From NCBI RefSeq assembly GCF_009910675.1, contig NZ_RSEJ01000002.1, forward strand, positions 1-64,000: DNA of 64,000 nt, in the 5' to 3' direction. The notes below the pieces were generated by a model. That model made no database searches. It was not told where the DNA came from and worked only from the letters and a program-made list of their open reading frames with translations. Each line of letters opens with the position of its first letter. Within the stretch, counting starts at the first letter, position 1. The position numbers and the translations under genes were made by a program. Below are positions 7,010-14,951 of this stretch, piece by piece. The DNA comes from Photobacterium alginatilyticum. GTDB lineage: Bacteria > Pseudomonadota > Gammaproteobacteria > Enterobacterales > Vibrionaceae.

Positions 7010-9931
7010 CTAATGAGATGCGAATGTTTTCACAACTTTCTGCAGCTCAATCACTTCCGGATCCGGAATGTTCTCTTCCGGGTAGGCATTGCGAACCTTA
7101 TCGGTCAGCGCCTTGGCAAAGACCTGATACAGCACCCGAGTTGAGACCGTTAACGGATACTTGGCATCTTTCGGCAACTCGAACACTTCATTACGGGTTT
7201 CACCCGATTTAATCCGGGTATCTTTCCCGATCTTCACATAACGCCAGAAGCGAAGACCAACCGGCTTGCCATCTTTATCGACACCGACCTTGACGAACTT
7301 ACGGGCATCTTTAGGAATAATCCCCTCTTTCATCACCCCGCTGGTGTAGACCTCACGGCCATTGGCATCAATCGCAATCACTTCCACCCACACCTGACGA
7401 CGGGCACCACCCGGCATATCATGACCTGAGTTCACATTGGTGATCTTGGCTGTCAGCAAGTTACCCTTCTTTTCAACGTCCAGACTCAATGCTGTTTTCA
7501 ATATGTCGATACTCATCTTCTTGTGCTCGGCATTTCGCATACCGGTAAAGAAGTAGTTGCCGCCCACCAAGTGATGCGAGCGCAGGTTCGACTTCATCGG
7601 ACCATCATTGGTCGACTGCCCACCCACTTTGTTATCAAAGTCAGTGACATCCTGAGTCATATGGCAATCTATACAGGTTTTATGCAACTTCGGATCATCC
7701 GGAGCATTAAACGGCGAGGCCAGCCACTCACCAAAGTTATCATTGATATTCGCCCCCTGCCCTGTCGTGAACTCGTTATGACAGGTCGCACAGTAGAGCG
7801 AGCTTTGGTAGAGCTCTGGGTTGGAGTATGACGCCTTATGCTGCTCCGGCAAGGCATTGATCTGCTTTTCAGACAGCCACTTCAACATGCTGTTTTTGGC
7901 ATCTTCAAACACATAACTATCACGGTCTTTGATATTGACTGTCATATCCGTGTTACCTCCGGCATTTTCAGCCTTGGTCACCCGGTGGCAGAATACACAG
8001 CCTGTTCCGCGTTCGCTGACTGACTTGCCGTGAGCAAACGCCTCTTTAAGCGACTCGCCGCCTTTTTCCCACATATCACCAAAGTCAGTCAGCGGTCCGT
8101 TGTCACCGTTGATCACCATCTGCGGCGCATGACAACCACGGCACAAGACACGGAACTCCTCACCTTCCGTTTTCGCGGCAAAATCCTCGTGAAAACGGTA
8201 GTACGGGTGGTCCATATTCATCCCATGGTTGGAATCGGCCCACTGATCATAAATCGTGGTGTGACAGTCAGAGCACTCGGCTGAGTTAATCCACTCGTCC
8301 GGATGGGTATAGCGCTTGTTGTCATCCAGTCGCAGCCAGGTAGACAAGTACGGCAGGTTTTCCGGTGCACGGACATATTCGTTCAGGGCCGACATCATCT
8401 TGGCCGCCTCCAGCGGCGGATTCTCGACACTCACTGGCGGCAGTGACTCTTCACGCGGGTCTCCGCCCATGCCACCTTGGGTTTTCTGGATGATATCAAT
8501 ATAGGCACCTATCGGATCACCGGCGATCATCTTCCGGACATCGACATGACCAGTCAGCGCGTTACTGAATCTGTCCTTCTTGCCGTCTTCCATTAGCTGG
8601 CGGTTGGTAAAATTAAAGCCGTCGAGATGGCAGGAGTTACAGCTCATCCAGAAATCCCCGGCCATCGGGAAATCAGGCGAATCTGCCATATTGGCACTAT
8701 TGAACAAGGTCTTGCCCTGTCGCAACTGTTTGGGTAGCGGATCTGCTGATACCAGATCAGCAAAATGTGCCTGCTTTAGCTTCACCTTGGCGAATGGTCC
8801 TGCGGCACCGATATCGAACTTGGCAATATCCAGTGTCATTGCGTTCTGCACATACAGTTCGCGCCCGCTAACCAGCAGACCGCGAGGGTTGTCTCCCGGT
8901 ACATTGCGATAAATCTGGGTGGCTTTCACGCCTCCCTGGAACTTCTTGCGACGGTGGCGTTTTTTATTCTTCTTGCCCTGACGCGACAGATCAAACACCA
9001 TCAGATCTTCTGAACCTGCCAGGGTGAAAATAATCTTCTTTCCGTCATCGGTAAACACAGCATCGTACGGATTAGAAACAATACGAATTCGGTTACCACT
9101 TTCAATAATATTGATTTGCTTAAATAGCTGCTTACGCTCATCAACAATCTCATGCTCATTGCCCGGCTCCAGATCCAGCAGGGAGATAGTCGGGAATACC
9201 GTCGACTGGAACTGAAAATCGTGACCAAACGACCAAAGCACATGCGGCAGCCAGGCCTGTCGGCCATCAGGTGAAATGGCAATATTATCCAGCAGGCGAG
9301 GCTTGCCCTGCGGCGTCGTTTTAGCCGGATCGGCGGCAGTATCTGCCAGTTGCACAACATTGAGTAATATTGGCTGCTCAGCCTTCACATCATAGATAGA
9401 AACCTGGCCTGAGAGTGAATGCGTCACCAGCATCCGACCATCATCGGTCAATGCTAGTCCACGAGGTGTCGATGCCGTATCGATTGTCAGAGTGATATTG
9501 CCCTCGGTATCGATAGCCAGCAGCTTGTCACGCTCAAAACTGGTAACGAAAAAACGCTGATGGCGCGCGTCAAACACCACCCCAAAAGGGCGTGACGGCA
9601 CAGACGTGACACGTTTGGTTTCAAGCGTCTTGGCATCAAGCAACACCACCTGATCATTCAGGTAGTCTGTCGCCAGCAATAGCTTGCCGTTATCAGTCAG
9701 GGCTATCCGGCGAATATCCCGACCAATGGTCGACTCGGCAAGAAGTTTGCCGTCTTCACGAGCCAGAATACTGACACTTCCCGCATCAAAGTTAGCACTG
9801 ATAATCTGGCTCTTATTCAGATTAAATAACATCGAGCTACTTTTCTCGATTGCTCCTGCCGACTGGCTAAGCAACACTAACATCAGCAAAATTAGTTGCT
9901 TCACAGGCTTATATATACTTATTAACTTCAT
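7010..9931 (-). CDS. Secreted beta-propeller / hexahaem c-type cytochrome
   Basis: 973 aa. A signal peptide (residues 1-27, hydrophobic core LILLMLVLLSQSAGA) directs it out of the cytoplasm. Residues about 35-390 look like a YncE-type beta-propeller with repeated strands such as RGLALTDDGRMLVT. Six CxxCH haem c sites follow: CNSCH 431, CSDCH 553, CRGCH 597, CVFCH 645, CATCH 714 and CIDCH 753. The last five fit the cytochrome c554-like family, and the C-terminal NSGHDMPGGARRQVWVEV segment is typical of such proteins. A very basic stretch (KKNKKRHRRKK, about 320-330) interrupts the propeller. It is the last gene of the Fur-box operon, so an extracytoplasmic electron-transfer role linked to iron reduction or oxidation is inferred. 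The substrate is unknown. Confidence 0.85.
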   Translation of the reverse strand: MKLISIYKPVKQLILLMLVLLSQSAGAIEKSSSMLFNLNKSQIISANFDAGSVSILAREDGKLLAESTIGRDIRRIALTDNGKLLLATDYLNDQVVLLDAKTLETKRVTSVPSRPFGVVFDARHQRFFVTSFERDKLLAIDTEGNITLTIDTASTPRGLALTDDGRMLVTHSLSGQVSIYDVKAEQPILLNVVQLADTAADPAKTTPQGKPRLLDNIAISPDGRQAWLPHVLWSFGHDFQFQSTVFPTISLLDLEPGNEHEIVDERKQLFKQINIIESGNRIRIVSNPYDAVFTDDGKKIIFTLAGSEDLMVFDLSRQGKKNKKRHRRKKFQGGVKATQIYRNVPGDNPRGLLVSGRELYVQNAMTLDIAKFDIGAAGPFAKVKLKQAHFADLVSADPLPKQLRQGKTLFNSANMADSPDFPMAGDFWMSCNSCHLDGFNFTNRQLMEDGKKDRFSNALTGHVDVRKMIAGDPIGAYIDIIQKTQGGMGGDPREESLPPVSVENPPLEAAKMMSALNEYVRAPENLPYLSTWLRLDDNKRYTHPDEWINSAECSDCHTTIYDQWADSNHGMNMDHPYYRFHEDFAAKTEGEEFRVLCRGCHAPQMVINGDNGPLTDFGDMWEKGGESLKEAFAHGKSVSERGTGCVFCHRVTKAENAGGNTDMTVNIKDRDSYVFEDAKNSMLKWLSEKQINALPEQHKASYSNPELYQSSLYCATCHNEFTTGQGANINDNFGEWLASPFNAPDDPKLHKTCIDCHMTQDVTDFDNKVGGQSTNDGPMKSNLRSHHLVGGNYFFTGMRNAEHKKMSIDILKTALSLDVEKKGNLLTAKITNVNSGHDMPGGARRQVWVEVIAIDANGREVYTSGVMKEGIIPKDARKFVKVGVDKDGKPVGLRFWRYVKIGKDTRIKSGETRNEVFELPKDAKYPLTVSTRVLYQVFAKALTDKVRNAYPEENIPDPEVIELQKVVKTFASH

Positions 9932-9969
9932 TCGCCTTTACACTCACTACTTCCAGCCAGTAACCAGGA

Positions 9970-11430
9970 TCACTGACTAATTTGATATAAATAGAGACGC
10001 CTTTCCCCGATAAACCGTGGCCTCAATTCGGCAATCAGCTGTTGTCGGGGTAATCGAGTTCCCGATATCCGCCAGGCACTTTGCGGAGTACGCTTGGCGG
10101 CATTAACCAGTGCCAGCTTGCTGCTGGGGTAATACATGTCATAGATGGCATAACTACCGAGCTGCTCACGTAACAGATTCACACTGTAGTTGGAGCCGAC
10201 AACCCTGACTTGAGGGTTGAGCTTGATCCAGCCCATTGCCTGCTGTATCGGTGCCTTTGACGGAACATCATAGACGCTTTGATACCCCGTAAGCAGGCAA
10301 TAGGTAACCGCGCCAATACCGACAACTCCTGCCAACGACACATTACGGCCACTAACTGTTGATACTTTCTGTAGCCTGGATAGCTGTACCGGAAATACAA
10401 CCAAAAACAAAAACAGCACCGGCGCCCAGTGGCGTAAGTTATCCGGGTTTTGTCCAACTGTGATCCATAGCCAATACAAGCCGGCGATTGCCGCTATCAG
10501 GGCCACCTGCTTTTGACAGTCAACCTTGACTGGTTTGGTGATAAACCCAGCCACGGCATGTAATAGCGAGCCAATCACAACTAGCACGCCAAGCCAGCCA
10601 AACCCTTTCATCAGCGCCAGAGTCCATTGCCATATGCTGGCGCTGTCCCCCTCTACGGTATTACCCCAGATTGCAAAATGTCCCCGGGTAAAACGAATTC
10701 CTTCCTCGAAATAAGCAATACCATCATGGAACCAGATAAATCCCAGGCTAAGAAGCCCTACCACCGTTATCACCATGCCCGCCTGCCCGTACGCACGTAA
10801 TCTTGAGCCGACATAGCCGCCCCACAACGGAAACATCAGCATGCCGAGTGCCAACGGGAAATAGGATGGCCGAGTGGCAAGCATCAGCCCAATCCAGAGC
10901 CCGGTCATGACGTCTTTTTTCTGAAGCGCAGCAATCAGCGCCAACATAAACAGCATCATCGCTGCTGAGTCCGACAGTCCGCTAATCGCTATCGAGGCCA
11001 GCAACGGCTGCATATAAGCCAAAGCTGATCCCAGTAGTGCGGCAGGCATAGATCCCGACAACAGGTACACCAACCGGGCAATCAAAAGCGGGATCAGCAA
11101 TGCCGATAACAGCGAAATCCAAACTGTTGCGATTACTGGTTCAACCCAGATAGCAGCCAATCGAGACAAGCCGATAAAGGCGGGATAGCCCGGAAAATGC
11201 GGGCTGAACTCCAGCACCGAAAAGCGCTCAACCCCTCGAGAGAAGTTAAGCGCATCATCACTGGTGAGCTCCAGAGGAAAACGGCCAATCCACGTCCACC
11301 ACCCAATGCACACCAACGCAATAAGCGTTATAAAGGTGAACTTACCGGCCGCGATTGAGGCTACTACTCGGTTCACTCGGTCAACCAAGGTTTTGGTATT
11401 CAGGTAACCGCCCTTCAGGTGCTGCCACAT
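9970..11430 (-). CDS. GT-C fold membrane glycosyltransferase (PMT/ArnT-like)
   Basis: 486 aa with ten or more predicted membrane helices. After the first helix comes the acidic loop TSDDALNFSRG, followed by FSPHFPGYPAF. This resembles the catalytic first loop of the GT39/ArnT-type enzymes, which use polyprenyl-phosphate sugar donors. A shorter soluble C-terminal part (about 390-486) follows the helices. The ATG at 11430 lies six bases past the stop of the upstream gene; its ribosome binding site is poor, so translational coupling is likely. Its presence inside a Fur-box iron operon is unusual. It may glycosylate one of the secreted proteins of the operon, but no acceptor is evident in the sequence. 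Confidence 0.75.
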   Translation of the reverse strand: MWQHLKGGYLNTKTLVDRVNRVVASIAAGKFTFITLIALVCIGWWTWIGRFPLELTSDDALNFSRGVERFSVLEFSPHFPGYPAFIGLSRLAAIWVEPVIATVWISLLSALLIPLLIARLVYLLSGSMPAALLGSALAYMQPLLASIAISGLSDSAAMMLFMLALIAALQKKDVMTGLWIGLMLATRPSYFPLALGMLMFPLWGGYVGSRLRAYGQAGMVITVVGLLSLGFIWFHDGIAYFEEGIRFTRGHFAIWGNTVEGDSASIWQWTLALMKGFGWLGVLVVIGSLLHAVAGFITKPVKVDCQKQVALIAAIAGLYWLWITVGQNPDNLRHWAPVLFLFLVVFPVQLSRLQKVSTVSGRNVSLAGVVGIGAVTYCLLTGYQSVYDVPSKAPIQQAMGWIKLNPQVRVVGSNYSVNLLREQLGSYAIYDMYYPSSKLALVNAAKRTPQSAWRISGTRLPRQQLIAELRPRFIGERRLYLYQISQ

Positions 11431-11436
11431 TTATTG

Positions 11437-12024
11437 CTATTTCAACTGGCCGATTGCCCCGAGGAGCAATTTTCGCTGCTGCTTAAAGACAGCAGGATCG
11501 GCAGGTGCCTGACCGACACCAAAAACACCCGGGTTACCAATCGCCTGGAGGACACCCTGGATCGCTGTTGCCGCCTGCTGTCTATTGGCTTCATCTAGCT
11601 TTGGCATAATCAAATCGAGAAACAACTTGCTCTTTACCACCAGCACCTTGGCGACCTGGTAATCCCCCAGGTTCTTCTCAGCACCGTCCAGTCGGCGGAT
11701 AATTTCCTCAATCACAGCACGATCCATCACAGCTTCAACCTTGGCGGCATCTTTTTCGGCCAGCGCCTGCGCCATCGGCGTTTGCAGATCAACCTGATGC
11801 TCATTCCGCAGATAGGTAAACTCTTCATGCAAACCGTCAACAGCCACTTTTGCGGCAGCAAAGTCATCAACTGCCAGCGCCTGCATAATCGCCTCGCGCC
11901 CATCAATAACGGGCTCCTTCCCTGCCGCGGCATAGGAATACGCATGGCTTGGCGTGTTAACAACCAGCCCCAGCAACAAAATGAGGCAAGTACGCAATAC
12001 ACATGTAAAGTTGGTCAGTTTCAT
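11437..12024 (-). CDS. Small secreted helical protein of the iron operon
   Basis: 195 aa, not recognised as a named family. A signal peptide with hydrophobic core CLILLLGLVV ends near NTPSHA at residue 28. The mature protein is almost all helix, with repeated charged Ala-rich segments (AIMQALAVDDFAAAKVAVDGL, AQALAEKDAAKVEAVMDRA). This general build recalls the periplasmic helical domains fused to some bacterial FTR1 proteins, but I cannot show homology. The ATG at 12024 is chosen over 12072 because GGGAG lies about seven bases upstream and the signal peptide then starts correctly. It sits between the FAD enzyme (25-base gap) and the glycosyltransferase (6-base gap). A periplasmic partner of the FTR1 permease is a reasonable guess. 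Confidence 0.72.
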   Translation of the reverse strand: MKLTNFTCVLRTCLILLLGLVVNTPSHAYSYAAAGKEPVIDGREAIMQALAVDDFAAAKVAVDGLHEEFTYLRNEHQVDLQTPMAQALAEKDAAKVEAVMDRAVIEEIIRRLDGAEKNLGDYQVAKVLVVKSKLFLDLIMPKLDEANRQQAATAIQGVLQAIGNPGVFGVGQAPADPAVFKQQRKLLLGAIGQLK

Positions 12025-12049
12025 CTTGTTCTCCCTACAGCAACTCGCG

Positions 12050-13471
12050 TTAAGCCACGCTCTGAACTTCAATCACGGTTTTCTCGTTACGAAAATCGAA
12101 TATCTCGCGGCGACGGTCCTTGCCATCAATAATGGATTGCGCCGCCATCATTCCCATTTCCATCGCAGTATCGGTGAAGATGTATCTGAAGGTCCCCTGG
12201 CGGCCTGTCATGATCAGATTGTCGAACTGCGACAAGTGGGCAATCGCTTTTTCCCGCTTAGCCTGATAGGTCATATCCATCAGCGGATAAGCGTGCTCGG
12301 TATAAGAGGTAAAATACTCACCTGTTGCCAGCTTCGGATCGACACCGAGTGACTCAAGATCGAGGAAGACTCGCTGCTGGAGACTGTCGCCCTCCATCGT
12401 CCATACCTCATCACCTTTATTACACGGAATTTCGATCATCACTGATGAGCGTCCTTCCGGTGCCATATAGGAAGAACGACGTTTAGGCTCTTGCAGGCGT
12501 GTCCCTAAAATTTCAGGATCAGACAGGTACTGCCAGGTGTTATCAGAAATATTCTCTGTTTCCATTGGCATGTTCATAAAGCGCAATGACCTGAACTCCA
12601 AGCCACTGTCAAAACCGGTTAGCTGGCACATCAACGGCAACGGCAAGGTCGATATCACCTCGTCGCAGCTTAGCGCGTTAACCTCACCCTGATGCCGGTA
12701 TTCAACCGCTTCAATACGGTTATTGGCATCAAAGGCTAACCCGCAGACATCGCTATTCAGAACAATTTTCACGCCCTTCTTTTCCAGCTCTTCTGCCAAA
12801 CGGGTATACAGCTGACCAAAGCCCCATTTGGGATAGCGATACTGGCGAGCATAGGTACGCACCGAAGAGCGACGTCCCGGCAGAAGACGGCGGGCCACAT
12901 CTTTAAGGTCCATCAGGCTGATCCGCTGTGACGCCCAGTCCCCCGATAGAAATGCCGGATCGATTCCCCACAACTTGCCGGTATAGCCTTCAAAGAAATG
13001 CTTGTACAAGGTTGTGCCGAAACGGCTTTCAATCCACTCGGCAAAACTCACTGTCGACTGATCCTGCGGCTTGGCTTTGAATAGCTGCTTGCCAAGATCA
13101 ACCGCCCCGCCGATCAACAACGGCAGCGGCGCATTTTTGATCAAATCGAGCATAGCCAACGGATACTGGTAAATCCGGCCCCGATAGCGAATAACACTCT
13201 TGCGCTGAGCGTAAAGCAGCTCATCCCCCATCAGCTCATCAACGAACGCAAGCAGCTTTGGGTTTTTGGTAATAAAACGGTGGCCGCCAAAATCAAACCG
13301 GTATTCACCATGCTGCCCCTTGAAGGTTTGGGTTGCACACATCCCGCCGACATGATCGTCACGATCCAGAATGGTCACTTGATATCCGGCTTCAACCAGT
13401 TCCCAGGCAGCCATCAAGCCTGCCGGTCCAGCGCCAAGTACTGCGATATGTTTGTCAGATGTCATGTTCAT
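12050..13471 (-). CDS. FAD-dependent oxidoreductase, UDP-galactopyranose mutase / protoporphyrinogen oxidase-like
   Basis: 473 aa cytoplasmic flavoprotein. The N-terminal Rossmann motif GAGPAGLMAAWELVEAG (about residues 11-27) is followed by the acidic strand end ILDRDDHVGG, and FDFGGHRFI matches the pattern in UDP-galactopyranose mutase-like and HemY-like enzymes (COG1232 type). Members of this group often neighbour glycosyltransferases, which fits the GT-C gene downstream. The ATG at 13471 overlaps the FTR1 stop as ATGA, so the two are probably translationally coupled. A longer frame from 13528 lies inside FTR1 and is unlikely. The substrate is unknown: a sugar nucleotide, a lipid-linked sugar or a porphyrin-like molecule are all possible. 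Confidence 0.78.
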   Translation of the reverse strand: MNMTSDKHIAVLGAGPAGLMAAWELVEAGYQVTILDRDDHVGGMCATQTFKGQHGEYRFDFGGHRFITKNPKLLAFVDELMGDELLYAQRKSVIRYRGRIYQYPLAMLDLIKNAPLPLLIGGAVDLGKQLFKAKPQDQSTVSFAEWIESRFGTTLYKHFFEGYTGKLWGIDPAFLSGDWASQRISLMDLKDVARRLLPGRRSSVRTYARQYRYPKWGFGQLYTRLAEELEKKGVKIVLNSDVCGLAFDANNRIEAVEYRHQGEVNALSCDEVISTLPLPLMCQLTGFDSGLEFRSLRFMNMPMETENISDNTWQYLSDPEILGTRLQEPKRRSSYMAPEGRSSVMIEIPCNKGDEVWTMEGDSLQQRVFLDLESLGVDPKLATGEYFTSYTEHAYPLMDMTYQAKREKAIAHLSQFDNLIMTGRQGTFRYIFTDTAMEMGMMAAQSIIDGKDRRREIFDFRNEKTVIEVQSVA

Positions 13472-14286
13472 GCCTGTTTGTATCCACGGTTCCAGAAAAA
13501 GACAAAGGTCAGCATATAGCCGCCCCAAACCACCAGCTGCAATAAACCCGGTGACGAGTTATAGCCAAACAGCGCACGCAGGAAGGTACCGAAGACTCCG
13601 CGGTCATCGAGAATATGCGAGATATCAAATAGCTGAGCATGGACAATAGGCAATACATGAGCCGCCTGCAGCATATTGACGGCAGATGACAGCAAGCCAG
13701 CAGCAATGATGATAATAAGCAAGCTTGTCCAGCGGAAGAACGAACGTAGCGGTACATTGCGGGTGCTTTTTAGCATCATCCAAACCAACACGATCGACAG
13801 AACCAGTCCCGATACCGCGCCGATCAGCGCATCCTGGGTACTGAACTCACCAAAGTTTGAGTACATCAGGGCAGAGAAAAATAAAATGGTTTCAAACCCT
13901 TCGCGCAGCACGGCAAGGGTCGAGAGAAACACTAAACCAAACAGGTTGCCGCTACTGACCATGTCTGTCAGCTCTCTCTGAACCTGGGCGACCTGATTCT
14001 TGGCCTGTTTTTGCATCCAGATTGCCATGTAGGTCAACACCACTGTGGCAAACATCAGGATCCCGGCCATCAGATAGTTGCGGTAAAGTTCGTTGCTAAA
14101 CTGGTCAACGACCACCTGAAAAACCACCGCCACAGCAAGCGAAAGCAACAAACCGACAAATACGCCCAGATAGATATATTTGTTGTAGTGACGGGCATTG
14201 AGCTTGGCGAGATATGACAATGCAATCCCGACCAGCAAGAATGCCTCTAACCCTTCTCGCAGGGTAATTAAAAAACTGGCTAACAT
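13468..14286 (-). CDS. FTR1 family high-affinity iron permease
   Basis: 272 aa inner-membrane protein with about seven helices. Both family REGxE motifs are present: REGLE at residues 10-14 and REGFE at 128-132. These are the iron-ligand motifs of FTR1/EfeU permeases. In other systems FTR1 proteins move iron with the help of an oxidase, a cytochrome or a periplasmic binding protein such as EfeO or P19. Neither efeO/efeB nor p19 is adjacent here. Instead the gene sits with a b-type cytochrome, secreted proteins and a six-haem cytochrome. ATG at 14286 has GGGGAA close upstream. Its stop overlaps the next gene by four bases. Confidence 0.92.
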   Translation of the reverse strand: MLASFLITLREGLEAFLLVGIALSYLAKLNARHYNKYIYLGVFVGLLLSLAVAVVFQVVVDQFSNELYRNYLMAGILMFATVVLTYMAIWMQKQAKNQVAQVQRELTDMVSSGNLFGLVFLSTLAVLREGFETILFFSALMYSNFGEFSTQDALIGAVSGLVLSIVLVWMMLKSTRNVPLRSFFRWTSLLIIIIAAGLLSSAVNMLQAAHVLPIVHAQLFDISHILDDRGVFGTFLRALFGYNSSPGLLQLVVWGGYMLTFVFFWNRGYKQA

Positions 14287-14334
14287 GGGTTCCCCAATGT
14301 AATTAAATTCAATGTAATACGGCCTTTGTGGCTC

Positions 14335-14820
14335 TTATCGGCGACGAAACTTGTTCAAATTCAATACGCTCCATCTCATGGCATGACGAAAAACCAAGGG
14401 GGCCAGCAACCATGACGAGTAGAAGTGGACATCCTGAATCAGCCGGCCCATTGTGTTTCCCGGATTACCATAGAAAAACAGATAGAAGCCGCTCAGGCAG
14501 CAGGCAACAAGCAGCCACTCAATCACCGTGCCGGTCTGGCGCAAAAATGGCTTGTTGCTAGAGGTGATCAAGCGTCGATGGGCAGCCCAAAAAGCACCGA
14601 CAATAACGGAAAAGAGTGTGGCGCCAACGACCATATGTACCAGCAATGTCCAGCGTTCAAGCTGCCAGTCGACACCAACCGTATCCCACAGCAGCAGCCC
14701 GCTAAAAAACATGACATACAGTAATGACTCCGCCCATTTGTGGTGGTAAGCCAAACGCTGCCACCATTGGCTAACCCCACCGGTGACAGGCTTTTGATCT
14801 GAACTCAGGGATACTGACAT
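14335..14820 (-). CDS. Four-helix b-type cytochrome, cytochrome b561 / hydrogenase cytochrome b-like
   Basis: 161 aa with four predicted membrane helices. Histidines at 26/27, 62, 132 and 146 sit at or near helix ends, as expected for bis-histidine haem b ligation in the Ni/Fe-hydrogenase cytochrome b (PF01292-like) group. It would pass electrons between the quinone pool and the periplasm. Next to FTR1 it is a candidate electron carrier for reducing ferric iron or for linking to the hexahaem cytochrome. ATG at 14820 has AGG eight bases upstream. It lies 131 bases after the large secreted protein and 48 bases before FTR1. Confidence 0.78.
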   Translation of the reverse strand: MSVSLSSDQKPVTGGVSQWWQRLAYHHKWAESLLYVMFFSGLLLWDTVGVDWQLERWTLLVHMVVGATLFSVIVGAFWAAHRRLITSSNKPFLRQTGTVIEWLLVACCLSGFYLFFYGNPGNTMGRLIQDVHFYSSWLLAPLVFRHAMRWSVLNLNKFRRR

Positions 14821-14902
14821 AACAACAACCTATGAATGAACGAGCACTTTCATGCGAATATTGAATTTAATATCAATAAGTTAATAATGACGAAACGACA
14901 AA

Positions 14903-14925
14903 GGCAGCGACTTCACATCGCTGCC
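14903..14925 (-). other. Intercistronic hairpin between the secreted protein and cytochrome b genes
   Basis: The perfect eight-base-pair stem GGCAGCGA/TCGCTGCC has a seven-base loop. On the minus strand it is followed by TTTGTCGTTTCG, a broken T-run. It could be a partial terminator or an mRNA-stabilising hairpin that makes the first gene more abundant than the rest of the operon. Confidence 0.5.
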
Positions 14926-14951
14926 TGATAAGTATCAAGATACGTTACCTG

